Shown here: positions 7,777-16,132 of the stretch, one piece after another
Numbering within the stretch: the stretch's first letter is position 1
How the letters are laid out: each line of letters begins with the position of its first letter
Source of the DNA: Holophagae bacterium
GTDB taxonomy: Bacteria > Acidobacteriota > Holophagae > Acanthopleuribacterales > Acanthopleuribacteraceae
Assembly: GCA_029263455.1 (NCBI GenBank)
Contig: JAJCXM010000013.1
Span: forward strand, 1-34,458
Reading direction: 5' to 3'
DNA length: 34,458 nt
Notes under the pieces: generated by a model
What the model saw: only the letters and a program-made list of their open reading frames with translations
Told to the model about the DNA's origin: nothing
Database searches by the model: none
Made by a program: the position numbers and the translations under genes

Positions 7777-8176
7777 GGCTCACCTTACTACTTCCGATCG
7801 ATTCTGAATCGGCTTCTACTAAATAGACTTCCCATGCGTTGTTGTCTGGATCCGCAAGCCAGAACTTACTCTGTTTGGCATAACAACAAACGCCTTCCTC
7901 AGGATCTACGACCAATCCCGTTTTCTGCAATCGGTCCTGCCAGGCGCGTAAATCTTCCTGGCTTTCAACTTGAAAGCCAAGATGCGAAAGAGCCCCTTTG
8001 CCTAGCGCTTGGTTGCTTAAGTTAAGTGAAAGATTCATACGTGGTGTTTCCGATTCAAATTTGGCGTAGTCCTCTTTGAGTTTGACCGGTTCGCTGCCGA
8101 ATAGTTTGCTGTAGAAGCTAACAGACGCTTCGATGTTACTAACATTAAGTGAAATATGTAGTCGATTGGTGTTCAT
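7757..8176 (-). CDS. ArsI/CadI family organoarsenical or heavy-metal resistance lyase
   Basis: A 139-residue vicinal-oxygen-chelate protein. HISLNVSNIEASVSFYSKLFG at the N-terminus, the HLGFQVES strand with its metal-binding histidine, and WEVYLVEAD with the metal-binding glutamate match ArsI/CadI. The vicinal cysteines in EEGVCCYA fit the trivalent arsenical site of ArsI, which cleaves the carbon-arsenic bond of compounds such as methylarsenite using ferrous iron. The C-terminus ends GACC, a second cysteine pair not usual for the core fold. The ATG at 8176 is preferred over the GTG two codons upstream because AAGGAGG sits just ahead of it. First gene of a two-gene unit with the sigma factor. 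Confidence 0.88.
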   Translation of the reverse strand: MNTNRLHISLNVSNIEASVSFYSKLFGSEPVKLKEDYAKFESETPRMNLSLNLSNQALGKGALSHLGFQVESQEDLRAWQDRLQKTGLVVDPEEGVCCYAKQSKFWLADPDNNAWEVYLVEADSESIGSSKVSLAGACC

Positions 8177-8354
8177 TGCCACCTCCTTCTACCCATAAAG
8201 ACGTGGAATCACAAAAAGGACGCAAAAAAAGTTTAGAGGGATCACTTTGTTTATACGTCGGGCATGGCAAGGACGACCTTCCGTCAGATGCTGTGAGCGC
8301 GTGTAATCGATTTAACCTAGTAATGCGCTTCGTAGACTCTGATTCGGTGCTGGC

Positions 8355-8780
8355 CTAGAAATAGTCGTGGATGTCTTTCAAGTCTAGGTTTGGTAGCCCT
8401 AGTTTGGCCAGTTCGCTCAATAGCTCAGGTTCGGAGAACGGACCGAATATTGCCTCATCATTGACGTCCACCACCCAATGAGCAAAGGCTCCCGGAGACT
8501 CGCACCAATAGCCCTTTTGATAAGGCTGCTTCAGTTGCTTCGCGATAATGACGGACTTGTCAAACGCCATCTCCACGATTTGGGGCGGCACGAATTGCTT
8601 CGCTTTGGTCTCGTCCTTGTGTCGTATGTGAATGGCGTTCTCGCCAGCGAACGTCATAAGGTCGTAAGGACCCGGAAGTTCAAACGGATAGGGTGAACGA
8701 ACACAGGCAACCTGCATCAAAAGGAACACAAGCCAAATGCCCGCAGAACACTGAGCACAGGTGAAACGGTTGACCATCAT
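8355..8780 (-). CDS. hypothetical small protein, possible lipoprotein
   Basis: A 141-residue protein with a hydrophobic N-terminal segment (GIWLVFLLMQVAC, residues ~14-26) that ends in cysteine, a weak lipobox candidate. The rest is soluble, with YPFELPGPYDL, an FSEPELLSELAKLGLP helix and an acidic end. No family is recognised. Two adjacent ATG codons are possible and no strong ribosome site is seen. It lies behind the arsI promoter region on the same strand and divergent from the XRE regulator. Membrane-anchored or secreted location is an inference from the N-terminus. Confidence 0.6.
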   Translation of the reverse strand: MMVNRFTCAQCSAGIWLVFLLMQVACVRSPYPFELPGPYDLMTFAGENAIHIRHKDETKAKQFVPPQIVEMAFDKSVIIAKQLKQPYQKGYWCESPGAFAHWVVDVNDEAIFGPFSEPELLSELAKLGLPNLDLKDIHDYF

Positions 8781-8910
8781 GAAGCAAGTATAGCTTTAGA
8801 GCCGAGGTTGAGGTGGTTCACATAGTTCTTGCTATTCCGCACATCTCATTTGATCCAGTCATGTAGGATAAGAGCCAAGGGAAATGAGGATAAACTGAGA
8901 GGTAAGGGAA

Positions 8911-9711
8911 TTGAGAAGTGGTTTTGGAAGTCTACTCAAACAGATCCGCCAGCAATATGGTTTAAGCCAGTTGGCACTGGCATTAGACGCCGAAATATCT
9001 GCGCGACACTATTCGTTCTTAGAAACGGGAAGGTCCAACCCAAGCCGCGAAATGGTTTTACGTATTTGCCGAACCCTTGACCTATCGCTTCGTTTGTCAA
9101 ACGAACTGTTACATGCGGCAGGATTTGTGCCCGTTTTTCCAGAACGTCAATTAGCAGACACCGAGTTGCAAACCGTTAAGCGGTCATTGTCCCTGATCCT
9201 CAAGTCACATGAACCCAACTCAGCATTTGTATTAGATCGGCATTGGAATATCATCATGTGGAATCGCACCCATGAACTGGTCTTAAAGAGATTCTTGCCT
9301 GATTGCGATATGGAACAGCTAAATGCATTTGACTTGGTTTTTGATCATAAATTGTTGCGTCCCCATATTGAAAACTGGTCGGTTGTTGCGCCCTTGCTTT
9401 TACGCCGACTCAAGCGACAGAGCCAACGATTCACAAGAGATGATCAGCTACAGCAAATGATCACAACCGCTACCCAAGAGTTGAAACGCGAGGGTCATGA
9501 CATGGGTTTTGTTTTCGATTATCCGGAAGTTGTTGTTCCATTCCAACTACGAGATGGCGATAACTGTCTATCTTTCATAAGTACGCTAGCTTTCTTTGGC
9601 ACGGCTGTCGATGTGACGGTAGAGGAACTTGTTGTCGAGTGTTTTTTCCCGGCGTCCGCCTACACATTAGAAATGGTCAGAAACCTGCAAGAAACATTGC
9701 CGATGGGTTAG
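8911..9711 (+). CDS. XRE-family regulator with MmyB-like ligand-binding domain
   Basis: A 266-residue transcription regulator. Residues ~5-62 form a Cro/CI helix-turn-helix (LLKQIRQQYGLSQLALALD, ISARHYSFLETGRSNPSREMV). The remainder (FVLDRHWNIIMWN, NAFDLVFDH, LRPHIENW, the ATQELKREG helix) matches the PAS-like MmyB domain found after such HTHs. It starts with TTG at 8911, after GAGAGGTAAGG and an in-frame TGA, so no longer start is possible. A 15-bp palindrome at 9841-9855, between this gene and the SnoaL-like gene, is an obvious candidate operator. The effector ligand is unknown. Confidence 0.88.
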   Translation: MRSGFGSLLKQIRQQYGLSQLALALDAEISARHYSFLETGRSNPSREMVLRICRTLDLSLRLSNELLHAAGFVPVFPERQLADTELQTVKRSLSLILKSHEPNSAFVLDRHWNIIMWNRTHELVLKRFLPDCDMEQLNAFDLVFDHKLLRPHIENWSVVAPLLLRRLKRQSQRFTRDDQLQQMITTATQELKREGHDMGFVFDYPEVVVPFQLRDGDNCLSFISTLAFFGTAVDVTVEELVVECFFPASAYTLEMVRNLQETLPMG

Positions 9712-9840
9712 TTTAACTTGTACAACCTGCCGAAAATAAGTCTGCTGCGTACTTAAAGCTTTGGTCTAAACAGCAAGCACTCTTTGCCCCAGTTGGGCGC
9801 GGCTGAGTATTCAGCTGAACATTCGAGATTTAACATTGTG

Positions 9841-9855
9841 TTACCTCTGAGGTAA
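9841..9855. promoter_or_regulatory. 15-bp perfect palindrome, candidate operator
   Basis: TTACCTCTGAGGTAA is a perfect inverted repeat (7-bp arms around one central base). It lies 68 bp before the start of the SnoaL-like gene and 130 bp after the XRE regulator stop. Size and symmetry suit a dimeric HTH protein. Binding by the neighbouring regulator is inference. Confidence 0.55.
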
Positions 9856-9923
9856 TTGATTCCAGTCGGCAGGCTTCATACGATGGGTTTGTGAGTAAAT
9901 ACATCGTTTGGAGGCAAGATTCC

Positions 9924-10433
9924 ATGTTAAAAATATTAATCGTCTTAATGTCAGTCAATAGCTTATTCGCTGCAGGTCCAACCAATTCGGCTGACGTTAT
10001 CGACCGTTTCTTCAAGGCGTACCAGTCTCAATCAACTGAAGCCATGTTGGCCTGCTACGCTCCCGATGCGGTGCTCGAGGACATCAATCAACGACACCAT
10101 TTTGAAGGCCATGATCAAATCGCACAGTCACTTCAAAAACTAACTCAGATGCATGTTTCGATGGCAATCGTTGAAATACGCCGAATGGTCAAGGATTCAA
10201 ATGTAGTTGTCGAATACGAATATGTTGGCACGCTCTCTGGGCTCGCCCTTAGCCAAATCTCCGGTAAGAGTGGTTGCCCCGACGTAGACTATCGTTTGAG
10301 AACGATGTCCTGGTACGTCATTGACAGCGGACTCATCAAGCAGCAAGTTGATTTTACAGATCTGGCCACGATCCTGGAAATACGCGAGCGATTGCTCGCT
10401 CAAAATGACGGCGCAGATCCCTCCCAAAACTAG
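9924..10433 (+). CDS. secreted SnoaL-like (NTF2-fold) protein
   Basis: A 169-residue protein with a signal peptide (MLKILIVLMSVNSLFAA) and a SnoaL/NTF2-like body: VIDRFFKAYQSQSTEAMLACYAPDAV with the following EDINQRHHFEGHDQI is the classic helix-strand pattern, and VDYRLRTMSWYVIDSGLI with VDFTD ends the sheet. Such domains bind small ligands or act as hydrolases or isomerases; the substrate is not evident. The ATG at 9924 is chosen because GGAGG at 9910-9914 precedes it and the signal peptide starts there; an upstream GTG at 9891 adds 11 unlikely residues. Possibly controlled by the XRE regulator through the palindrome upstream. Confidence 0.82.
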   Translation: MLKILIVLMSVNSLFAAGPTNSADVIDRFFKAYQSQSTEAMLACYAPDAVLEDINQRHHFEGHDQIAQSLQKLTQMHVSMAIVEIRRMVKDSNVVVEYEYVGTLSGLALSQISGKSGCPDVDYRLRTMSWYVIDSGLIKQQVDFTDLATILEIRERLLAQNDGADPSQN

Positions 10434-11116
10434 TTGGCAGATCCGTCTGAACCGAAACCCATTAATCGAAAAGTTGAGCAAGCGCTGGTATTGCGCACCG
10501 GTATTCGATACGAAAAGGCCCTCACGTATACCACTGCGCCCCCCTCCGGTTAGCATATGCGTGCTGCACGAGAAGACGACGTATTAGACGAATGTCCGCC
10601 ATTACTCGGGCGCCAACAGGTGAATATGAATCCCTGCCTGTGCGTAGGGTCGGTACCGAATGCGCCCGCGATTGCGGCGGCCCTGTGAACAGGCCCCGTC
10701 TAGAATCGAACGCGTAGTGGTCGTTGAGGGCGGGGTTTCCTAGGTACCCACATCGAGCCCTGAACGGGTAATACGATCAAGAGTCATTTTCAAAGTATGA
10801 AGAACATTGAATCGCTGATGCAGCGTCGTCAAACGAAAAAGCCGGGCGCACCGAGCGAGTCGCGACGCGTTTGATTAACTGCGACTTCAGACGACGAATT
10901 TAGGATGAATTCCTCTTTACAAATAGGGAGAATGTTGATGACTAAAACCAGCGTACTATGTACCAAAAAAGGCAAGTTCAATAAGTCATCCATTCCCAGT
11001 GACGAATTCAAGAATGGGTGCTAGGCTAGCCATAGCGACAACCTGCCCGCACATACCGATTCCAAGTCCGAAGATAAGCATTTTGATAGAAGTCTTTTTT
11101 TGGGAAGGGAGCACCC
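10434..11116. other. 683-bp stretch with no confident gene
   Basis: No recognisable protein or RNA gene. One frame from ATG 10797 reads MKNIESLMQRRQTKKPGAP, meets TGA at 10872-10874, and then stays open to TAG 11022-11024, with internal starts at 10905 and, after a GGGAG ribosome-like site, at about 10938. This could be a decayed or very small gene, or chance. The right end carries the ribosome site of the leucine-rich-repeat gene (GGGAGC before ATG 11117). Confidence 0.35.
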
Positions 11117-12070
11117 ATGAAAACAGTACTGATCATGATCTGTACTCAAGCGAGTTGGACGGTTCTGGCGCAAAACGTCGCCATCCCTGACGCCATTTTC
11201 AAAATGTATTGCGTCAACAACTTCGACGGTATCGACGGCTCTCCTGCCGATGGCGAAATCAGCTTTGATGAGGCGGCACAAGTGCTAACGATCACTTGCT
11301 TCAATCTCGGAATAAACGACATAACGGGTATCGAAGCCTTCGTCAACCTTGAAACGTTGGTCGCTTCTAACAACCAATTAACGGGCTTCCCCAGCTTGCC
11401 GCCCAGCCTGATCGTACTTTATTTCAGTAACAATAACGTCACGTCCGTGCCGGACCTCAATTTGCTACCTAACCTCAGCAATCTCGATTACTCTCACAAT
11501 ATCATTTCAGACGCACCTGACCTATCCGCGGCCAATCTGTCCCTTATAGATTGCTCTGGAAATCCGGCTCCCTTGCCTGATCTATCGAATCAAAACGCGC
11601 TCCTGTTCTTTTTTGCCCGTTTCATGAAGCTCACAACCTTTCCCGATTTTTCCGGCAATCCTCTTTTGGTCGGTATTTACCTTGAGTTCAACGAGTTCAC
11701 AGATATTCCACCTGCAAGTGCGTTCCCTGCAAACGTTGAGCTGATCCGGCTCGACGGCAACCTGCTGACAGGGATCCCTGATCTTTCATCCCTTTCCAAC
11801 CTAAATACCCTATGGCTTGAATTCAATTGGTTCACGGTCGTGCCCGATTTTACTGGCTACCCTGAATTCAACTTAAGAATAGAGCACAACTATCTAGATC
11901 TAAACGATTGTGCCGACCTGCTGGCCCTAAGCACCTTGAACATCAATGTTACCTATGATCCTCAGGGAATTAACTTTGAGAGGTATTACAGTTGGCCCCG
12001 CATCGACACCTCGCAACTTGCCATGGCCATTAATCACAATTGGTCTGTCTATACCCTAACCTGTGATTGA
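11117..12070 (+). CDS. secreted leucine-rich-repeat protein
   Basis: A 317-residue protein with a signal peptide (MKTVLIMICTQASWTVLAQ) and a run of leucine-rich repeats over residues ~55-275. Recurrent units are LETLVASNNQLTGFP, LIVLYFSNNNVTSVP, LSNLDYSHNIISDAP, GIYLEFNEFTDIP, LIRLDGNLLTGIP and LNTLWLEFNWFTVVP, about 20-23 residues each. The C-terminal section YYSWPRIDTSQLAMAINHN followed by a terminal TCD resembles the WP..LDL..N.C ending of other secreted proteins here. LRR domains usually bind proteins; the partner is unknown. Stands alone, convergent with the MocR gene. Confidence 0.85.
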   Translation: MKTVLIMICTQASWTVLAQNVAIPDAIFKMYCVNNFDGIDGSPADGEISFDEAAQVLTITCFNLGINDITGIEAFVNLETLVASNNQLTGFPSLPPSLIVLYFSNNNVTSVPDLNLLPNLSNLDYSHNIISDAPDLSAANLSLIDCSGNPAPLPDLSNQNALLFFFARFMKLTTFPDFSGNPLLVGIYLEFNEFTDIPPASAFPANVELIRLDGNLLTGIPDLSSLSNLNTLWLEFNWFTVVPDFTGYPEFNLRIEHNYLDLNDCADLLALSTLNINVTYDPQGINFERYYSWPRIDTSQLAMAINHNWSVYTLTCD

Positions 12071-12225
12071 TTACACTTGGGCTGAGAACTTTCCCATCTA
12101 TTTCATGCTGCGTTCAAGATGCACCCAGCAAGACACGATTGTGAGACAGTAATCAATCGACCTCATTTGATTGACGTCGCATACGATGTTCTTCTTGTCG
12201 TGAACGAACCGGCCTGGCACTGTCT

Positions 12226-13644
12226 TTATGTTGCCGATTTTGCCAGTTGGCCGAGGGTCGTTAGTTTTCGTTCCACTTCATCATCGAAAGGCATCGCATA
12301 CGTCAACCTGATGTAATTGCGATACTCGTCACGCGCAGAAAACAAGGGTCCGGGAACGAAGCTGATGTGATGGGCTTTTGCACGCTGGTACAGTTGAAAA
12401 CTATCGACGTGGGATGGTAATTGTAACCAGAGGACAAATCCTCCCTGCGGTTGGCTCACTTTGGTGCCAGCAGGGAATGTGTCCGCAATACACGCGCTGA
12501 ATTTACACAGTGATTGGCGTAGGGTCTGACGCATTTTTCGTAGATGGCGCCGATAATGCCCACTCTTTAAAAAATCGGCCACTACCCACTGGGATGGACT
12601 CGAAAGAGCCAAAGTCGACATGAATTGCAATTTCTTAATGCAATCGGAATATCGTTCACTGGCAACCCAGCCTACTCTCAGTCCCGGAGAAAGCGTTTTG
12701 GAATAACTTGAGCAGAGCAAGACCCAACCGTCTCGGTCATAAGACTTTAGCGTTCGGTGTCGTTGATTTTGTAAGTGTATGTCGCCGTAGACATCGTCTT
12801 CGATGATAGGAATTTGATATTTACTTGCCAACTCTACAAAGAAGGGTCTTCGTTCTTCCGGAATCGAACATCCAAGAGGATTATTGAAACTGGGAATCAA
12901 TAAGCAGGCTTTAATCGACTTGTTCTTTAGCGTGTGCTCAAAAAGAGCAGGGTCAATACCTGACTGAGGGTCCGCCGGTAGTGCGACTGCCTTCAGACCC
13001 AAGTTTTCCAATGTCTGCAAAACATTAAAATAGGTAGGAGACTCAATCAACACAGCGTCACCTGGTTTTGTTACCGCCCTTAAACTGAGATTCAGTGCCT
13101 CCATGCAGCCATTGGTTGTGACCACGTCTTCGGCCGTAAACGTACACTGATGTTCCCACGCCTGCAGCGTGATTTGGCGACGAAGGTCCTCAAGTCCAGG
13201 TGGGAAGGCGTAGTTGAGGATGCGGTGCTCTTCCCTACGGCACAAGCTGCCGATCATACGTGACAATTTCGACAGCGGTAACATTGATGGATGGGGTGAA
13301 GCGCAGCCAAACATATAGGCGTCCGGATCTAGCAGCGACTCCATGAACGACATGATGATTTGACCCTTGTCGACAAAACACTCACAGGGTTCAGCATCGT
13401 TCTCATTGAGTTGGATAGGTTGATTCTCAAGTCGATGGGTCACGAAATAGCCAGATTTGGGACGAGACTCGATGTAGCCTTGATCCTCAAGCACGCCATA
13501 AGCGCGCATAACCGAGGTCATACTCACGTTCAATCGTCGGCTCAATCCCCGCAACGAGGGCACCTTATCGCCAGGTTTGAGGCTGCCATCAAGAATGCGT
13601 GCAGCGACACGGTCAACCAAATCTTCATAGACAAATTGCGGCAT
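12226..13644 (-). CDS. MocR-type regulator (GntR HTH fused to class I aminotransferase-like domain)
   Basis: A 472-residue PLP-dependent regulator. Residues ~5-68 are a GntR winged helix (FVYEDLVDRVAARILDG, KPGDKVPSLRGLSRRLNVS, GVLEDQGYIESRPKSGYFV). The rest is a fold-type I aminotransferase: NGCMEALNL, ESPTYFN, PSFNNPLG, IEDDVYGD, and the PLP lysine K316 in SSYSKTLSPGLRVGW. The ATG at 13644 suits the start of the GntR domain better than a TTG six codons upstream. Divergent from azlC-azlD with 114 bp between, so it is probably their regulator, responding to PLP or an amino acid. Regulation of azlCD is inference. Confidence 0.92.
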   Translation of the reverse strand: MPQFVYEDLVDRVAARILDGSLKPGDKVPSLRGLSRRLNVSMTSVMRAYGVLEDQGYIESRPKSGYFVTHRLENQPIQLNENDAEPCECFVDKGQIIMSFMESLLDPDAYMFGCASPHPSMLPLSKLSRMIGSLCRREEHRILNYAFPPGLEDLRRQITLQAWEHQCTFTAEDVVTTNGCMEALNLSLRAVTKPGDAVLIESPTYFNVLQTLENLGLKAVALPADPQSGIDPALFEHTLKNKSIKACLLIPSFNNPLGCSIPEERRPFFVELASKYQIPIIEDDVYGDIHLQNQRHRTLKSYDRDGWVLLCSSYSKTLSPGLRVGWVASERYSDCIKKLQFMSTLALSSPSQWVVADFLKSGHYRRHLRKMRQTLRQSLCKFSACIADTFPAGTKVSQPQGGFVLWLQLPSHVDSFQLYQRAKAHHISFVPGPLFSARDEYRNYIRLTYAMPFDDEVERKLTTLGQLAKSAT

Positions 13645-13668
13645 GCGATCAGCATACCGCAAACCTAA

Positions 13669-13706
13669 TCTGTTATCACCTATTTTCTAATATCTGTGTC
13701 TGTTAT
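13669..13706. promoter_or_regulatory. pair of TCTGTTAT direct repeats in the mocR-azlC divergent promoter
   Basis: TCTGTTAT occurs at 13669-13676 and again at 13699-13706, 30 bp start to start (about three helical turns), within an AT-rich stretch between the two divergent genes. MocR proteins such as GabR bind spaced direct repeats, so this is a plausible site for the adjacent regulator. Confidence 0.5.
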
Positions 13707-13758
13707 TTATTTTTCATAACCACTATCTTAGAGATTGTTCACTGTAGGAGGCCCGCTC

Positions 13759-14490
13759 ATGGATCAAGTTAGCGTTCTTAAACACGCCGATATGGCCGCA
13801 CCACAGTCAACTAAATCGCAGGCAACCATGCAGGGCTTGATACGTGTTTCCCCTCTCTTGCTGGGCGTCTTCCCTTTCGCCCTGATCGCTGGAACCACCG
13901 CCATTTCTAAGGGTCTGAACCTACCTGAGGCCTTTGGGTTTTCGTGGATTATCTTTGCCGGTGCGGCTCAGTTGGCAGCATTGGAGTTGATCGGACAACA
14001 GGCGCCCTTGTTTGTCGTGCTCATGACCGCTTGGATCATCAATATTCGCATGATCATTTACAGTGCCGCCATCGCACCTCACTTTCGAGATGAGTCCATC
14101 AAATGGCGTGCACTTTTGGCCTATTTACTGACAGACCAGGCCTTCGTCCTGTCAGCCGATGAATTTGAGAAGTTCCCCGAGCGAAATCACAAATCTTTCT
14201 TTTATCTTGGAGCCGGTATGGGTTTGTTTACCACCTGGCAGATTGGTAGCGCGATTGGTATTTTGGTGGGTGGACAGTTGCCGCCAGCGCTCTCTCTGGA
14301 TTTTGCCATCCCACTAACCTTCATTGCTCTGCTGGTTCCGGCACTAAAGAACAAAGCCACATTGATCGCCGCGTTGAGCGCGGGAATCGCTGTGGTGGTG
14401 CTGGCTAGCGTACCCTTAAACTTGGGCTTTGTTGCCGCTATCGTGATAGGTATTGTCAGCGCTTGGACGTGGGAAAGGAGTCAATCGTGA
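13759..14490 (+). CDS. azlC: AzlC family branched-chain amino acid exporter, large subunit
   Basis: A 243-residue inner-membrane protein of the AzlC family, which with AzlD exports branched-chain amino acids or analogues. Typical segments are LLLGVFPFALIAGTTAIS, FSWIIFAGAAQLAALELIG, LMTAWIINIRMIIYSAAIAPH, and four further hydrophobic helices to the end. The ATG at 13759 follows AGGAGG (13746-13751) with 7-bp spacing; a TTG 24 bases earlier is in frame but less likely. Overlaps azlD (GTGA). Divergent from the MocR regulator. Confidence 0.92.
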   Translation: MDQVSVLKHADMAAPQSTKSQATMQGLIRVSPLLLGVFPFALIAGTTAISKGLNLPEAFGFSWIIFAGAAQLAALELIGQQAPLFVVLMTAWIINIRMIIYSAAIAPHFRDESIKWRALLAYLLTDQAFVLSADEFEKFPERNHKSFFYLGAGMGLFTTWQIGSAIGILVGGQLPPALSLDFAIPLTFIALLVPALKNKATLIAALSAGIAVVVLASVPLNLGFVAAIVIGIVSAWTWERSQS

Positions 14491-14819
14491 GTCATCTATC
14501 CATATGGACAATAATTTTCGGCGCTGGTTTGGTGACGTATCTGATGCGCTTATCTTTCGTGGTTGCCGTTGGTAGAATTCCAGAGCCAAAGAACCTCACT
14601 CAGATCTTAAGATTAGTACCCGCTGCCGTTCTATCGGCTTTGGTCATTTCGAGCCTCTTCGTTAAGTCACAGCATGTCTCGATAAACATCACCGATGGTC
14701 GACTATTGGCTGCGTTGCTAGCAGCGGCCGTCGCTTGGAGGACAAAAAACCTCTTTTTAACCATCACTTGCGGCATGATTTCTCTGTGGATCTTTCGATA
14801 TTTGATCACCCTGTGGTGA
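14487..14819 (+). CDS. azlD: AzlD family branched-chain amino acid exporter, small subunit
   Basis: A 110-residue membrane protein with about four hydrophobic segments. WTIIFGAGLVTYLMRLSFVVA and RLVPAAVLSALVISSLF match AzlD. The GTG start at 14487 overlaps the azlC stop (GTGA) and follows AAGGAG (14475-14480), so translation is coupled. It is expected to form the export complex with AzlC in the inner membrane. Confidence 0.9.
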   Translation: MSHLSIWTIIFGAGLVTYLMRLSFVVAVGRIPEPKNLTQILRLVPAAVLSALVISSLFVKSQHVSINITDGRLLAALLAAAVAWRTKNLFLTITCGMISLWIFRYLITLW

Positions 14820-14844
14820 AGGGTTATGATCGACCATCCTCTAT

Positions 14845-15609
14845 ATGGATGGAATTGTGACTCAAAAAACAGATGTGCTTGTCATTGGGGCTGGCTATAC
14901 CGGTCACCGACTTGCCCAAAAGCTAAGAGCATCTGGCAAGTCAGTGGTTGAAACCACGCGCTCGGGACGTCGCGATACACTTGTATTTGATCAAAGTCAT
15001 GCCACTGACTGGGCGAAATTACCCGATGCGGGCACCTGCTATTGGTTATGCGCGGCGCAGCCTAACGGGCTCGCTGAAAACCTAGACCATCATCGACAGC
15101 GCTTGGGTAAATTAGTGGTGGTTGGCAGCACGTCGTCCCTTTGTGCCGATGAACAGCATGAAGTTTACGAGCATTCACCACGACAAAATTCGCCACGGGC
15201 CATAGCCGAAGAAACGTTTCGTCGTACAGGAGCATGTCTGCTATTGGCGGCGGGTATTTATGGGCCTGCGCGCAATCCTTTGGATTGGCTCGCGAGCGGC
15301 CGAGTGGCCGTTTCTGACAAGTGGCTTAATTTGATACACGTCGAAGATCTTGTGTCCTTATTGCGCGTGGTCGCAGACAAGGGTCGACCTGGCGCGACCT
15401 ATGTCGCAGCAGATGGCAATCCCAACCGCTGGCGGGCGTTGGCTGCTGATTGGCAGAGAGAATTTGGCTTGCTTCTTCCGCCCGACGCCAGGGTTTCCAA
15501 GCGAGAAAGTAAACGGGTAAATACTAGCTGGACCTTAGATCAACTGGATTTCAAGCCGAGCATCGCAGACGTCAGACAAGGGGTCCGGGCCCTGATGATG
15601 CAGGATTAG
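14845..15609 (+). CDS. SDR-like NAD(P)-binding protein (YeeZ/epimerase type)
   Basis: A 254-residue Rossmann-fold protein. The nucleotide loop GAGYTGHRLA follows VLVIG at residues ~10-25, and VVVGSTSSL, IYGPAR and IHVEDLVSLL are typical of extended SDR epimerases. The catalytic YxxxK of classical SDRs is not obvious (VYEHSPRQ sits where it would be), so it may be an atypical enzyme or a sensor. About 25 bp after azlD on the same strand, so it may be co-transcribed, although no functional link is known. The ATG at 14845 is taken as the start; a GTG 4 codons later is possible. Confidence 0.78.
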   Translation: MDGIVTQKTDVLVIGAGYTGHRLAQKLRASGKSVVETTRSGRRDTLVFDQSHATDWAKLPDAGTCYWLCAAQPNGLAENLDHHRQRLGKLVVVGSTSSLCADEQHEVYEHSPRQNSPRAIAEETFRRTGACLLLAAGIYGPARNPLDWLASGRVAVSDKWLNLIHVEDLVSLLRVVADKGRPGATYVAADGNPNRWRALAADWQREFGLLLPPDARVSKRESKRVNTSWTLDQLDFKPSIADVRQGVRALMMQD

Positions 15610-15679
15610 TACATTTGCTGTTAACCCTTTACGGCAATTATGAAAGAATGGGTGTAGCCTTTATTTTGGAGACGAACAC

Positions 15680-16051
15680 ATGTGGAAAAAGGCCAAATTC
15701 CATGGCTGGCTGGCGAGCGCCATCCTATTCATAACCGCTCTCTTTCATGGCTCAGGCTACCCGTCAGTGATGCGTGAAATCCAAGCGTCAAATCTCGACG
15801 CAGATTTTGGTCGGGTCGTAGGCGTTCTTTGGCTGTTTGCGTCCGTGCAGTGGATCACAATGGCCATTATCGCCCTGTATGCCAGCTATCATGAAGGTCG
15901 AGTTGCCAAAATAGTGCTCTTGGGCATTAGCCTCTTAATCATCATCGATGCGTGTCTCATTTATTGGGCTGTCGGGCCATTTTTAGGTGAACTCATGCTT
16001 GTCATCAGCGCGACCTTCTATGTGATGTCCGTGAGGCGATTCAAAGCATAG
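15680..16051 (+). CDS. small integral membrane protein
   Basis: A 123-residue protein with four hydrophobic helices (near residues 10-22, 45-68, 77-97 and 100-117) and charged loops. The first helix contains FHGSGYP. It resembles small DUF-type membrane proteins without a known role. Start at ATG 15680 after TGGAGA. No named family is recognised. Confidence 0.72.
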   Translation: MWKKAKFHGWLASAILFITALFHGSGYPSVMREIQASNLDADFGRVVGVLWLFASVQWITMAIIALYASYHEGRVAKIVLLGISLLIIIDACLIYWAVGPFLGELMLVISATFYVMSVRRFKA

Positions 16052-16132
16052 ACCGGTAATAGTTCAATCAATCGCTTGTTCGTTTTTTGCCTTCTCATTC
16101 GTTACCTCTAATACATACTTTGGAGGCAGACA

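Noticed and set aside
10670-10760. tRNA-like T-loop (GTTCGATTC on the minus strand)
   Set aside because: The arms around it do not pair as a T-stem, and no matching anticodon or acceptor stem is visible.
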